The notes: generated by a model not told the origin, from the sequence alone. Shown: positions 1 through 12,453, counted from the stretch's first letter. The stretch: 64,000 bases of DNA from Gari tellinella (GCA_922989275.2 OV277869.1:23942189-24006188), one strand, 5' to 3'. Made by a program: numbers and translations.

Positions 1-76
1 CAGAAATGGAATAGACAAAAATCGAAACTGCATTTGTCCATTTAAAGTTTCAGGGAGGAAAGAGTTAAGGCTCATT
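1..76 (+). mobile_element. Family B MITE, right end (truncated by window)
   Basis: TTTGTCCATTTAAAGTTTCA...GAGTTAA is the family B right end. It is inserted at the central TTAA of the family A copy whose right half follows. Confidence 0.75.
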
Positions 77-151
77 CTGCTTTACTATCAAACTGCTTAA
101 AGTGGTCACCTGTCATCACAACTAGACACAGGCTATGGAGTAAAGGGTTAA
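73..151 (+). mobile_element. Family A MITE, right half
   Basis: From the central TTAAGG through GCTCATTCTGCTTTAC to the end TATGGAGTAAAGGGTTAA. The left half lies beyond the window, across the family B insertion. Confidence 0.75.
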
Positions 152-635
152 AGTGCTGTATTTTCAATAGGACTCTTCCATTTTCTGGTTTTCTTACCAG
201 TTTATATTACCTCACGAGGGGCGTGTCCACAAAATATTGAAATATATGACAAATTGTGCAGAGCCTGAACAGAGAGTATCTGATTACACTGCAAATAATT
301 TGCCACTCTTGAGTTTGATGAGTCATCAGAGTTTTCAAAATGTTGTCATTTCCTCCAATTAACTTCTTTGTGTTTAGTTTCGTTGAAATGGGAAGGAATT
401 CTGTCTTCTCCACTGAAGCAGCATTTTGCCACATTCTAGCTTATTCCACTGGAGTCAAAACATTCCTATACAAAAAAGTATTTATAAATACAAATAGCAT
501 TGGAGATTTTGCCCGCAGTATTGGTTATGTTACCTCATATTGTACAGGTACTCTAAATTCTTCTCCCACTGAATATTCATACATATAAAACTTTCCCCAG
601 CTCTCTGATCTGGGTCTATATTGTTTCAAAAAGTG
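152..635. other. No feature seen
   Basis: AT-rich intergenic DNA with two overlapping short frames (75 and 82 codons) lacking any family resemblance. Confidence 0.5.
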
Positions 636-877
636 TTAACCCATTACCCCATAAATACACCTTATTACACCTTGAATTTATTCCTCCATGGAAGGAATTT
701 TTTCCAATTTATTAAGTCATGATTAGAATTTTTTTCTCTATCCTAACAGATGATAGCTTAAAGCAGGTTGAAAGTAAAGCAGAATGCGCCTTAAGGCGCA
801 TTCTGCTTTACTTTCAACCTGCTTTAAGTGGTCACATGTTTTCAAAACTAGAAAGAGACTATGGGGTAATGAGTTAA
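636..877 (+). mobile_element. Family A MITE, complete
   Basis: TTAACCCATTACCCCATAAA at the left and TATGGGGTAATGAGTTAA at the right: TTAA duplication with CCC...GGG termini, the hallmark of piggyBac-type elements. The centre at 757-828 is a perfect 72-bp palindrome (arms CTTAAAGCAGGTTGAAAG..., middle GCGCCTTAAGGCGC). No coding capacity. Confidence 0.9.
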
Positions 878-1440
878 TATATATGATAATAGCAGCAGAA
901 GGAATAAAGATGAAAATATGGTGTAAATTTGAAATGGATAGAATTTGGATCAAGAGCATCACTAAAGGGTTAAGCAGATCATAAGTTAATTTTTGTGCGA
1001 TTTTTACCTGTATTGTAAAATAAGTAAGGAATTAAACCTATTTTAATGTATAGTCAAACGTGTATTTAAGTGACCATTGAAAATGACATGCATGTATATT
1101 TTGGGTCTGTAAGATATGACTAAGGCGCTTACTGCATTACTTTGGTCCTGCATTAAACTGCCCTCTGTATCTAAAGATCTTCAATTAATGGTTGCTTTAC
1201 ACATGTTTGATACTATTGATATGTGTTTACCCACAACGACATTATCCATGTGCACCAACTATGCATGCAGCCTTTGTTGTTGCTTCAATCCTTTCCTCAA
1301 TCACATTTAGAGAAACACAATCCAATAGCTGTAGTACACGTTTATGCTACTTCTGAATTAAAGGCATGTGACTATTTAAAACAAGAAGACAGTACACCAG
1401 AAAGCTCTATAGGAGCTGTCTGCTTTACTTTCAGATTGCT

Positions 1441-1692
1441 TTAACCCTTTCCCCCATAGAATCGACTTTTAGCGTATTTGATTTATTCCTCCGCTGAAGA
1501 AAATAGTTCCATTTTAATCAGTAATGAATATCTATTATAGGAAATATGTTTTATATTCTAGCACATGATAGCTTAAAGCAGGTTGAAAGTAAAGTAGAAT
1601 GCGCCTTAGGACGCATTCTGCTTTACTTTCAACCTGCTTTAAGAAGTCACCTATATTCAATAATAGATATAGGCTATCAGGTAAAGGGTTAA
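1441..1692 (+). mobile_element. Family A MITE
   Basis: TTAACCCTTTCCCCCATAGA to GGTAAAGGGTTAA, with a type 1 hairpin (centre near 1605, GCGCCTTAGGACGC, slightly decayed). Confidence 0.88.
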
Positions 1693-2470
1693 GCTGTCAC
1701 CTGTATTTAGCATCAGTCAGAGAATCCTCATTTAAGTGTTTTTATCAAGACAGAATAGAGACATCCTATAGTGTATGAAGGATTTATGCAGATAAAGGGG
1801 TTAAAGGTGTCTTGTGGCGCTTTTGCCTAGGAAAGGGTTAAAGCTTAATTGTTCATTGTGCTCATTATCACATATCTTATTTGCATAAGAAGTATAGATA
1901 TTTTTCATATTCACTTTATATTGCATGTACCTCCAGTACATACATTCAGACAACGGTATGTAGAAAACATTCAGCAGTAAATACACATTCCAGTTGGGAA
2001 AATGGTTTAGTCATACCTATGATGAACAATCATTCCAAAGAAATAGTGTCTTTAATATAGGTGGCAACTATATGCAGAGCAAAAGTGGAGCAGAATTGTT
2101 GCACTTCTTTAATCCTGAATTATGCTCCTTTCAGGAGCTTTCTAATACTAATTTCATCCTTGCATTAAGCTCCTTTTTCAACTTTCTGCACTATCACCCT
2201 ACATTAAATTGTTTTACGAGCTTTTTGCAGTATTTTTACCCTGTTTTCAGTTCCTTTAGGAGCATTCTGCACCCTGCTTTAAGCTACCACCTGTCTTAAG
2301 AGATTGCCCTATTTGGGTTATTATTTCTTAATGATTGCTGATCATAGGTGTGGCAGTAGTTTGTTTCCTTGTTCGTGATGTTAGATTATAGAGGGTAGAT
2401 AATAAATCCCGCAATGTAGTGTCTGTTGGGTTCAAAGTGACTCAAAACATTCATATGGAATTATATTTTC
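1693..2470. other. No gene seen
   Basis: Intergenic AT-rich DNA with scraps of hairpin elements (for example GCTCCTTTCAGGAGC near 2120). Confidence 0.45.
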
Positions 2471-2471
2471 A

Positions 2472-2665
2472 GGGCCCCAGATAAGGGTAGTATTTCCAAA
2501 ATCTAAAATATTTATGTCTGCACCAACCCCTATGGTGTAACTGCTCATTAAATCGTCTCTTTGAGACATTTCTAATGAGTATTCACACCATAGGCTTTGG
2601 TGCAGACATAAAGTAGAATCTGTTGGAATACATTAGTTTACCCCCCTCTTATCTGAAGCCCTGAA
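2472..2665 (+). mobile_element. Family D MITE
   Basis: Ends CAGGGCCCCAGATAAGGG...CTCTTATCTGAAGCCCTG. Core near 2540-2580: ATGGTGTAACTGCTCATTA, TCGTCTCTTTGAGACA, TAATGAGTA. A hAT-like terminus (CAGGG) without transposase. Confidence 0.8.
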
Positions 2666-2955
2666 GTGTACTGTTGTTTTTGTTGATTCCTCTATTGTAT
2701 TGCCATAATATGTGTGAAATGAAAGTTTCGGAAAACCAACAAACCTGTGTTAAATAGCCGTTTGTTGAAGAAGAATTATGATCTCTTAATGATGGTTGGC
2801 TACTAAATACACATGACAAAAGTAATGCAGAAAGTTCCTAAGGAGCTTTCTGCATTACCTTTGTCATGCATTAAGTTGTTACCTGTTTTGTAAGCCTCTC
2901 CTCCATAGAAGTGCCTACAAGCATGAGTTATACCAAGGATTATTCTGTGACGGTG

Positions 2956-3017
2956 TTAACCCATTGAGTGGTCACTTGTCTTCAAAACTAGACACAGGCT
3001 ATGGGGATAATTGGTTA
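2956..3017 (+). mobile_element. Family A MITE, internal deletion
   Basis: TTAACCCATTGAGTGGTCAC...GGTTAA; only the right arm remains between two TTAA. Confidence 0.7.
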
Positions 3018-3498
3018 AATATAGGTATTAGCTTAAATCAAGATGAAAGTAAAGCAAAGTTCCTATAGGAGCTTCCGGCTTTATTTGCATCTTGATTTAA
3101 GCTGTCACCTATCTTTAAACACAGTGTAATATAGGTGATTGGCACTTTTGGCTTTTGAGGAAAGGGTTGTAAAAAATGTTAACACAGGTTTAATTGTACA
3201 GTGACACTTCTCAATTTCGGAGGATTTCACACAGAACTGTACATGTCTTTCATGGTAGAGATTCAGTGAGCGCGGGGCTGGTTTGATCTGTGTATTTATT
3301 TACAACGAAAGACGGGTGATGGTCATATAATGCCTATTATAGTCAGACTATTACTCATTTGAAAATTGAATAGAATCTAGTTTGAATTTATTCTTAGATC
3401 GGACTTAAAACAAGTGGCTCATTATTAGTTATACAAATGAGGCTTTGGCATTTTCTTATTTGGCCAAATACTGCCAGTCTTGTATATATATATAAAGC

Positions 3499-3737
3499 CA
3501 TTCAACCTTAGCAACAAGTATACTTGTTCTTTACAAACAGTGTACATGTGCAGTGTACACTTGTCCTATGCAAACAGTGTAGACCCTGATCAGAGGGGTC
3601 CTACAGAAGCCCTTTGATCTGTGTCCGCACTGTTCGTAATTTTGCAAATAACAACCCTAAACAATAGTCACAAATGGACCAAACTGAATTAGAACATAGA
3701 ACTGTTCATTTGATGTTTCAGGGATGAACGAGTTAAG
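3499..3737 (+). mobile_element. Family B MITE, decayed
   Basis: CCATTCAACCTTAGCAACAA...ATGAACGAGTTAA with a diverged type 2 hairpin (CAAACAGTGTAGACCCTGAT). Confidence 0.8.
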
Positions 3738-4261
3738 CGACCATTGAATAGCTTGAGTGTAGCTGAAATATTACTAAGAATGAGGATTGGCAGATTTTCT
3801 ACACTGTGTAGATCAAGATTACTCAGTCGATGAGATTTTGGATTTAGCAGATTGATATGTATTTTCTGTTGTTGTGTTTTAAGATTTCTATTTTGTCAAA
3901 TTTAAACTTTCAAACAACGAAATAAATAATATCTTGTTAAAACTGACAGTGAAAAGCAGCAGTTTTCAAAAACTGGACTTTTATGTCAATTTCGTGGTAC
4001 AGATTTATGTTGTTATTGTAACTATTGAATATGCAATGTTATATAGTTATGAGTTAACTTTCACTCTGCTACAGTACTGTTTTCTTGAAATAGTAGCATT
4101 ATGTACATCTGGTAAATCTGACTATTTGTATGAAACAGTTTGGATCCTGATCAAACTCCGAGATAATTGTTATCTTTATGAGTGACAGATACAAGTAAAA
4201 ACCTTTAATAAAATGCCACTCTGAAGATGACTTAATTGAAATCCCACTGATCACAAGATCA

Positions 4262-4440
4262 AATCAATGAACCCTTACAGTGTACCAGTGAAGAGTATAC
4301 TTGTCTTATGCACTCAGTGTTGACACAGTGTTGACCAAGCAGTGTTGGCCTAGATCAGAGGGCTCCTACAGGAGCCCTCTGATCTATGCCAACACTGTTT
4401 GTAATTTGCAATACGTTACATTGTAAAAAAAACTTATTAG
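4262..4440 (+). mobile_element. Family B MITE fragment
   Basis: Hairpin GATCAGAGGGCTCCTACAGG and its partner, with the flanking ACTTGTCTTATGC. The ends are decayed. Confidence 0.7.
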
Positions 4441-4845
4441 CCAAAAATTTGCTGGTTTTAATTGGAAATACATGTAGTTAGAACATTATAAATGTTCTTG
4501 GGAGAACATTATAAATGTTCTCGGGCATATAATAACCAGTGAGTCAAGAGCAGTAATGTCTACAATCTCTATACAGAAGCGTATCTATATTTAGAGCTGC
4601 AATGAAGTCTTGCTACTAGTACCTCTCAAAAGAAGACAGGTTGATATGAGTTATTGACAGATGACAACTTATAGCAGGATAAAAGTAAAGTAGTAAGCTC
4701 GACAGCGGCTTTATGATTCTCTTTTTGTACTGCTTTAAGCTGCCTTCTTACTTGAAAGTGTTATAGACAGGTTTGTACAATTAAAATGATAGCACATGTA
4801 ATTTGGAAAACTCCTGGGAGATTCCTGCTTTACTCTCATGCTTTT

Positions 4846-5081
4846 TTAACCCTTTACACAATAAACACACATTTAAACGCATTTGATTGATTCCTCCAAT
4901 GAAGAAAATAGTTCCACAGTATATGTCCTGAATTATATTCTTTTTTCAAGCAGATAATAACTTGAAGCAGACTGAAAATAAAGCTGAATGCGCCTTAAGG
5001 CACATTCTGCTTTACTTTCAATCTGCTTTAAGCAGTCACCTATCTTTAATACTAGAAACATGCTATGAAGTAAAGGATTAA
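4846..5081 (+). mobile_element. Family A MITE
   Basis: TTAACCCTTTACACAATAAA to AGTAAAGGATTAA; hairpin centre GCGCCTTAAGGCAC. Confidence 0.85.
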
Positions 5082-5183
5082 GCAGTCACCTGTCTTAAAC
5101 ACTGACAATAAATGTTTCTTTTGAGGGGTTATAATAGCAGGATGTTACTGTAAATCAGAAAATGATTATCGGATCATACCTTG

Positions 5184-5283
5184 GATATGGGCCCATTTAT
5201 TATGTGATATCATTTGATATTGGTCCATTTACTATGGGATATCATTTGATATTGGTCCATTTACTATGGGATATCATTTTACA
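5184..5283 (+). repeat. Short tandem repeat, ~37 bp x ~3
   Basis: Units of TTGATATTGGTCCATTTACT followed by ATGGGATATCAT. Confidence 0.85.
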
Positions 5284-5436
5284 TAAGTGTGTAAGTGTGT
5301 GTGCGGTTAATTAGGTTCACTGAACATAGAAAGAGTGACCTATTGTGATATATATTCATCTATCACCATATGCAATCCTTTGTCTACTGAAAATGAATAT
5401 TTCCGACCAATTTTGTACAATATACATCTATTACGA

Positions 5437-5605
5437 CCACTAAATCGACGGCTTATTGACCTCATAAAAGACAGGTGACAGCTTCAAGCAAGGTGAATGT
5501 AAAACTGAAAGGTGCTTTCTGTTTTACATTCACCTTGCTTTAAGCAGCCACCTGCCTTAAACACGTCCTTATAATTAACACATTTTAGTGGTTGCAATAG
5601 AGAGG
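5437..5605 (+). mobile_element. Family E-like MITE with type 1 hairpin
   Basis: ACGACCACTAAATCGACGGC and AAGACAGGTGACAGC lead into a hairpin with arms GCAAGGTGAATGTAAAAC. The ends are decayed. Confidence 0.65.
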
Positions 5606-5973
5606 ATTTATTATACCAGTAATTTGAGCATTATCGAACCATTGCTTTTGTAAGAAGTTATGTTGTGACTACTCATTAGAATCATCATTTTGCGACACTT
5701 TAAATGAGTAGCCATTTCATAGATTTTAGTGGAGACATGAGAAATTGTTTAGCTTTTGATGTACATCTAATGGAGTTCTACGGATACCCCATGTTTTTAT
5801 CTCAGTGTCAATTGTGATCCAGATACTTTCCCCACTGTAATGCCACTATATAACCTATGCAATGGAGAAGATGTTAATATTTCCTGTTTAAACAAAACCA
5901 AGCACATTGCGACAAAATTACCAAAAATGACATATTTGAATTTGTTGAAGATTTATCTTAATCTGATTGGCAA

Positions 5974-6110
5974 AGAAACAGTTTGGAGCCCGATCAGATG
6001 CCGGGTTACCCGGCATCTGATCTGGCTCCAAACTGTTTGCAATGGGCATAGTTTTAGCAAAACCATTATTGGAAAAAAATACCGTTTTCTCCACTATATG
6101 ACATCAGTTA
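5974..6110 (+). mobile_element. Type 2 hairpin element (family C-like)
   Basis: GATCAGATGCCGGGTTACCC and its complement form a perfect hairpin. The right end TTTTCTCCACTATA resembles the family C terminus. Confidence 0.65.
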
Positions 6111-6339
6111 TGAAACAGGCATCATTTATTCAGCATTGCAGTATTTAATCAAGTGTTGGTTACTATGGTTACCCCTTTTTGAAACTTGTTCAGTATTTTT
6201 GTCTCTCAACCCAGACACAAATGTAACTTGTCACATGTATGTATTTATAGGATAACCAAATATGAAGTATATATTGAGAGATATAAAATAAAACTTATTT
6301 GTTAAAAGTTATTGCTGGTTTGTTTTTCATCAGTCTCCT

Positions 6340-6911
6340 ATAAGTGTTTTCTTCTGACTTGGCCGTGTTATTTTTAGATTGGAACATTCTAAAACTTTAA
6401 CCCATAATCCCATAAATACGGGTATTTATGCCTTTAATTTATCCCTCCATTGAAGAAAATGGTTCCAATTTATACAGTTGTGAATATCTAAAATTAGAAA
6501 TAATTTCAATATTCTAGCACCTGGTAATTTAAAGCAAGTTGAAAGTAAAGCAGAATGTGCCTTGAGGCACATTCTTCTTTTATTTCAACCTGCTTTAAGT
6601 GGTAACCTATCTTTAAAATAGGTATTTTTAATCTCAGTGACAAACAGGTTGGAACCTGATCAGACGCCGGGTAACCCGGCGTCTGATCTGGCTCCAACCT
6701 GTTTGCAATGGAAATAATAGTTTTATCCTAAATGCGTTTATTGGAAAAGAATAACATATAAGTAAAGTTAGCACATCAGTCTCGTGTTGCATGGGGATCA
6801 TGCCTATCTATAGGAGGAAAGTGCACAAATATATCTGATGTTACCTTGCTAACCTATTTACCATTATAACTATTCTGTTCTAAAAATAACTCGGCCAAGT
6901 CAGAAAAATCG
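6340..6911 (+). mobile_element. Family I element with nested family A copy
   Basis: Ends TTCTGACTTGGCCGTGTTAT and the reverse complement AACTCGGCCAAGTCAGAA. Carries a type 2 hairpin (GGCGTCTGATCTGGCTCC near 6680) and has a family A MITE inserted at 6397-about 6620. The same family is split by the large element at 42160-46124. Confidence 0.7.
6397..6620 (+). mobile_element. Family A MITE nested in family I
   Basis: Starts TTAACCCATAATCCCATAAA; hairpin arms AAAGCAAGTTGAAAGTAAAG. The right end is lost. Confidence 0.75.
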
Positions 6912-7388
6912 GTTAATACCAATGAAAGTGGCGACTGGGCTTTCTCTTTGTCCATCTGTCTGTCAGTCCAACTTAAGTTTTGTAAGGGCTCACCAGTCGC
7001 CTGTAGAGTTCATGTATTAATTCAGCAACCCTATGTTTGACCCTTTACTCCATAGATACACATTTTATTCCTCAGCTGGAGAAAACAGTACCACTTTATA
7101 CAAGTCACCAGTAGAACACAATGTCATGAACACCATACATAATAACCCCATAGATATGATGGATCCAGTTAAGACGGAGTAAATTGAACAAATCCAACAT
7201 TTTCTCACTCATTTCAGCACCAGATCCTATGATGTTACTACTCATTAGAATTGTCTCGAAGAGTAGTAATGAGTAGTAACATCAAAAGGGTTTAATGCAG
7301 AAATCAAGAGTTAAGTTTTTGAAATACTCTCCATATATGGAGCGCTGTAGATACACATAGTTCCACTTTATACAGTCATGAATATGTA

Positions 7389-7634
7389 CAGTGGTAAATA
7401 CGGTATTCCTAACCACTTTACGCGTTTGTTGCGCATTTGTTATCCGTTTCGTTAAACGCGTTTCCTAGCCGTTTCGTTACGCGTTTCTTTAGGCGTTTAA
7501 AAGAGCCCAGATGAAAAGGTCATCACTTAGTCCACGGACCCATTAGCCGAGACTGCATTGGTATAATCGTTTACTATGCGTTTCTTACGCATAGGTTAAC
7601 GCGTAAATGGGTAGGAATAGCGTATTTACCACTG
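7389..7634 (+). mobile_element. TA-flanked MITE with internal CGTTT repeats (246 bp)
   Basis: Ends CAGTGGTAAATACG...CGTATTTACCACTG flanked by TA (7387-7388, 7635-7636), inserted within a family A MITE whose flanks rejoin as AATATGTACAATGAG. The interior has repeated ACGCGTTT/CCGTTTCGTT words and no hairpin cassette. Confidence 0.85.
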
Positions 7635-8039
7635 TACAATGAGAATTATTTTCTATATTTTATTAGATTGTAGCTTAAAGCAGGTTGAAAGTTAAGCAGA
7701 ATGCACCTTCAATCTTCAATACTAGAAACAGGCTATGCGATAATGGGTTAAAGCTGTTTCATTTATACTAGCAAAACTGGGGTGACTAGGTTATATGTGC
7801 ATCTATTGGTCCGTCTTGACTTAATAGATAAACCATTTAACACATTTAATTTATTCTTCCACTGAAGAAAATAGTTTCATGAATATAATAAAGTCACAAA
7901 TATGACTTACAATGTACTAGGTTTGCTATATTCTAGAAGATGGTGATTGAGTTTCGATGAAGAACTTTGCATTTTAACTTGATGCGGCAGCACCTTTGTT
8001 CATTATCGGAATTTACTGTTGTCAATGTCAACAGTAATT

Positions 8040-9540
8040 AAACACTTTCAAGAACTTATAATTGTGTGCAAGTACATGTATTATCAAAATAAATTCAGAA
8101 CTGTAGAATTTACTAGAGTGCAAACACTGTTAAACATGGTATTTTCAACTCATCAAGGGAGTAACACTCTTGAAAATGTTGTCCGTTTTCGACAATAAAT
8201 GAACGCATTTGAAAACTAATGGCTAAGCCGCTATGTATTTATACTTTATAGTAAATCTATAATAAAGTTTTTATAAAAACTTATTCACATTTGTCCATAC
8301 TAGCGTGTAAACTGTACTCAAATAAAGCCTTTTCTAGCATTTCAAAGTTCATGTGTACATACAGGGCAGATAACTCTTGCCACAAGTATCTTGTTTTGAC
8401 AATAATTCCATCCTTTCAAGAAATTATACTTATTATATACATTCTTTGCGAGTATTAATAAAACTCTGTTTAAAACTGGAGTTACTAGAATGTAACCACT
8501 GTTAAATATGACATTTTCAACTCATCAAGGGCAGAGTACTCTTGACTAATTTGCACATTTTCGACAATAATTGAACTCAATCTATAAATAATAGCCATAT
8601 ATGGTTTAATAAATTTTTTTCAAAATCCTTTCATATTTGTACACACTAGCATGTAAACAATACAGCCTTGTTGAGAATTACTAAGTATATAAAGGGCAGA
8701 TAACTCTTGCCACAAAGTATCCTTTTTTGACAATAATTGCACCCCTTCGAGAACTTATATTTATATACATAACTTGTGTAAGTTAAATCAAAATCCATTA
8801 AAGACTGTAGTTTTTAGATGGTAAAAACTGTTAAATATGTATTTGTCGACTCATCAAGGGCAGATAACTGTTGACTAGTTTCTCCGTTTTCAAAAATAAT
8901 CACAATTATTTGAAAACTGATAGCCATACATAGTTTTTTTTATCAAAATCCATGCATATTTATAGATACTAGGATGTAAACAATACTAAAATAAAGCATT
9001 TTCTAGCATTTCTAAGTACATCAAGGGCAGATAACTCTTGCCACAAGTATCCTTTTTTTGACAATAATTGCACACCTTCAAGAACTTTTACTTATAGACA
9101 TTGTGTGCAAGTATCATTCAGATCCATTCATAATTGTAGTCGCCAGAGAGTAAAAACTGTTAAATATGGCTTTCCTTTACTTATCAAGGGCAGACAACTC
9201 ATGACTAATTTCTCTGTTTTCAACAATAATCAAATTCATTTGAAAACTAATAGCCATACATAATTCAAGAAAGTTTTTTTCAAAATCCATGCATATTTAT
9301 AGACACTAGTATGTAAACAATATCAAAATAAAGCATTTTCTAGCATTTCTAAGTACATCAAGGGCAGATAACTCTTGTCACAAGTATCCTTTTTTGACAA
9401 TAATATCACACCTTCAAGAACTTGTACTTATAGACATTGTGTGCAAGTATAAACAAAATATGTTGAATACTGTAGTTGCTAGAGTGTAAAAACTGTTAAA
9501 TATGGCTTTTTTAACACAAAAAGGGCAGATAACTCATAAA
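8040..9540 (+). repeat. Tandem array, ~335-bp units of two ~165-bp halves
   Basis: AAGGGCAGATAACTCTTG recurs about every 165-170 bp, alternating between a half with CCACAAGTATCCTTTTTTGA and one with ACTAATTTCTCCG. About four and a half double units, followed by a tail with CATGACGGACGGACAGACC. Minus-strand frames here are by-products. Confidence 0.85.
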
Positions 9541-9885
9541 TTCCTAAAATTTTCTGAAAAAAAATTAATTTCCCACGGTACTCCTTTGATGACAAATAAC
9601 TATACCAAGTTTCATCCAATCTGTTTATCGGTTTCAGAGATACAGTTGCGGACAGACAACATGACGGACGGACAGACCTAAAACAGTATTCCTCTGCCTT
9701 TAGGGAGGGGATAAAAACTAGCATATACCTCTAGTGTGCACAAGGTTTTTCTTTCGATTTGACCTAGTGACCTACTTTCTGATCCTGCATGGCCAATGTT
9801 TGAACTTTATCTACATCTAGATCTTCATCAAAAACATTTGGAGCAGGTCTGATGAAGACAGATCCAAGAGTTGTGCTCAGGTGAG

Positions 9886-10131
9886 TTAACCCATTACCCT
9901 GTTTCAGGTTTTTAAGACAGTTGACTACTTAAAGCAGGTTGAAAGTAAAGCAGAATGTGCCTTAAGGCACATTCTGCTTTACTTTCAGCCTGCTTTAAGT
10001 TATTATCTGCTAGAATATAGAAAATATTTCTTATGATTCTTATTTGTGACAGTATAAATTGGAACTATTTTCTTCAATAGAGGAATAAATCAAAGGCGTA
10101 AAAAGACGTATTTTATTGGGTAATGGGTTAA
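9886..10131 (-). mobile_element. Family A MITE, complete
   Basis: TTAACCCATTACCCTG to GGTAATGGGTTAA, hairpin centre GTGCCTTAAGGCAC, in the opposite orientation to 636-877. Confidence 0.88.
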
Positions 10132-10439
10132 AATGCTTTCAAAAACATCTAAATGGTATCGGTAGGTATGAGCAAAACAAACATCAGATAATTTATTAAT
10201 TCTTTTTATTTCATATTTTGTAACAATATGATATATTTTTTTTATTTTTTTAACATAGTTTTATATTTTTTTCATATCTAAATCATAATCTAGGATGTTT
10301 ATTTGTCAGTATGTTCACATATTGCGTGTATTCCTGCAACTCGATTATTGTCATCAAATCTATCTAGCTTACTTTATAACCTCTGAGACCAGAACTGAAC
10401 ATTGAAACCCTTTCCCCATAATCTGCTACATAAGATGCT

Positions 10440-10742
10440 TTAACACATTCAACCCTAGCGACGAGTATACTCGTCATTTACAAATATTGTACCTGTGAGC
10501 ATTACACTTGTCTTATGCAAACAGTGTAGACGCTGATCAGAGGGCTCCTTAAGGAGCCCTCTGATCAGGGTCTACACTGTTTGTTATTTTGAAATATATT
10601 GTTAAAATCATTCCTAAACAGTCAAAAATTGACTAGACATGTTGACCGCAGAATTGTCCATTAAAAGTTTTAGGAGTCAAAAATTGACTAGACATGTTGA
10701 ACTCAGAATTGTCCATTAAAAGTTTCAGGGGTTCGAGATAGT
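10440..10742 (+). mobile_element. Family B MITE with an internal tandem duplication
   Basis: TTAACACATTCAACCCTAGC, a perfect type 2 hairpin centred on GGCTCCTTAAGGAGCC, and a right part in which a ~59-bp stretch (CAAAAATTGACTAGACATGT...) is present twice (about 10621-10680 and 10680-10735). Confidence 0.85.
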
Positions 10743-10955
10743 AATACCACACAATCATGTATTCCATACTGACAATAAACTCTATAAACAAGTGATGCCA
10801 TATAGTCACAACTACACCTCTTTATGTCTGTGATGATTGGAATGGAAACAAAACTACCCAAACTACTTGATATGCAGAGTTTGTGTAGTTAAAAGAACAC
10901 ATCTGATAATGGAGATGATATTTTACCATCAAGTTTTAATACAGCTAAGATAAAG

Positions 10956-11287
10956 TACAGTAAACCTCTCTAGTACCACCACTACATGAATTTTTAGGCA
11001 GGTGGCGGCTTAACCCATTAACTCATAAGCGATAAATAATTATCAATGCATATCTCAATACATGCTAGTGGATTTAAAGTGTGTCAAAATGAGTCAGTTT
11101 CAGAATATTGTGCAATGCGTCAATATGAGTCAGTATGGCTTAGTGGGTTCAAACAAGAGGACAGTAAAGCAGAAAGCTCCTATAGGAGCTTTCTGCTTTA
11201 CAGTCATCTTGCTTTAAGCTGTCCCCTGTCTTAAATGCTATCAATAAGCCTACATTTCAGTGGTCATATCAGAGAGGTTTTACTGTA
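10956..11287 (+). mobile_element. Family E MITE with an insertion
   Basis: TACAGTAAACCTCTCTAG...CAGAGAGGTTTTACTGTA with a TA at each end. A TTAACCC-starting stretch interrupts the left half (about 11010-11150). Hairpin AGAAAGCTCCTATAGGAGCT. Confidence 0.8.
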
Positions 11288-11289
11288 TT

Positions 11290-11660
11290 TCGAAGACTAA
11301 CATGTTCTAAGCAGCCATTTTTTCAGGATCCATTGAGACAGGCTTAAGAAAGGCTACAGTTTCATGCAGAACCAATGTTATGTAGAGCAGAAAGCTGTTA
11401 AGGAATCTTTCTGATTTCCTCTTCACCTGCATTAATTTTATTCTTTCAAATCACCATTTAATACAAGATTGACTTGTCTTTGATGACAATATTTATCGTG
11501 AAGTAGGAAGGCAGACAGTTGATGATGCCATTTGCAGGTAATCCCAATACACTCTTCAATATGTGACTATGGCATGAAAACAAAATACAACCACTTTACC
11601 CATAGAAAAATACATATACATTGTATACAGTAATAAGTCCAACTTTTGGACAAACATTTT
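11290..11660. other. No gene seen
   Basis: AT-rich intergenic DNA with a weak hairpin-element scrap near 11390-11440. Confidence 0.45.
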
Positions 11661-11665
11661 CAGTT

Positions 11666-11856
11666 TTAACCTGTTACCCCATAGCCTGTTTTTAATTTAA
11701 GAAAAATGATTAAAGCAGGTTGAAAGTAAAGCAAAACGCTCCTAAAGGAGCAGTCTGTGTTACTTTTACCATGCTTTAAGCTCCATTTTGTGTTTGTCTC
11801 CCTATATTCCCTTGTGTAGAATTATTAAGAGGCATATTTATGGAGTGATGGGTTAA
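11666..11856 (-). mobile_element. Family A MITE, decayed
   Basis: TTAACCTGTTACCCCATAGC to GTGATGGGTTAA; hairpin middle CTCCTAAAGGAG resembles that of family E. Confidence 0.8.
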
Positions 11857-12453
11857 AAGTCCTGAAATTTAATTTCCCCATATATACAAAGGAGCCAATT
11901 TCAGACTTTTTTTAGGTCTGAAAATATAGTAGGCCAGGATAAAACCCAGATATTAAGACCATTATAAAGAGCTTGAGGCTGTCTTTAAGATGCTGCTTCA
12001 AGTAGTTAAAAGTAATGCAGAGAGCTAAATCAGGAGAATTTTGCTTTATTTTCAACTTGCTTTAAGCATCTACCTGCTAAAAATACTGAAAACAGGAGTC
12101 TCTCTATGAGTGGCTTAACATTGAAAAGGAATTTTACTGTATATAACAAATTGTAATATTCTCTAAAATGTTCCATAATACTCTGATGACAAAATTTACA
12201 TGTACGCAACATTTTGCCCTATTATACATTTACCCAACAGTTATTAATAAAGCATCAGAGGTTACGAAACTTTCAAATGGAGGGGTATTTCATACTACCT
12301 GTATGATAAATATGTTGTATATACATGTAGAACTAAAAGACAAAGTATCCAAAGGACTTAAATACATTTCTTTATGTATTCCAACTTTTTACAACTAACT
12401 TATCTTGTTTTAAGCCAAAACTCACTAATGTAGTTTGAATAGCTACTCGGAAT

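Noticed and set aside
757..828. Perfect 72-bp hairpins as microRNA genes
   Set aside because: Perfect symmetry, high copy number and transposon ends fit MITEs; real microRNA precursors have mismatches and unique flanks. Small-RNA data would be needed to revive the idea.
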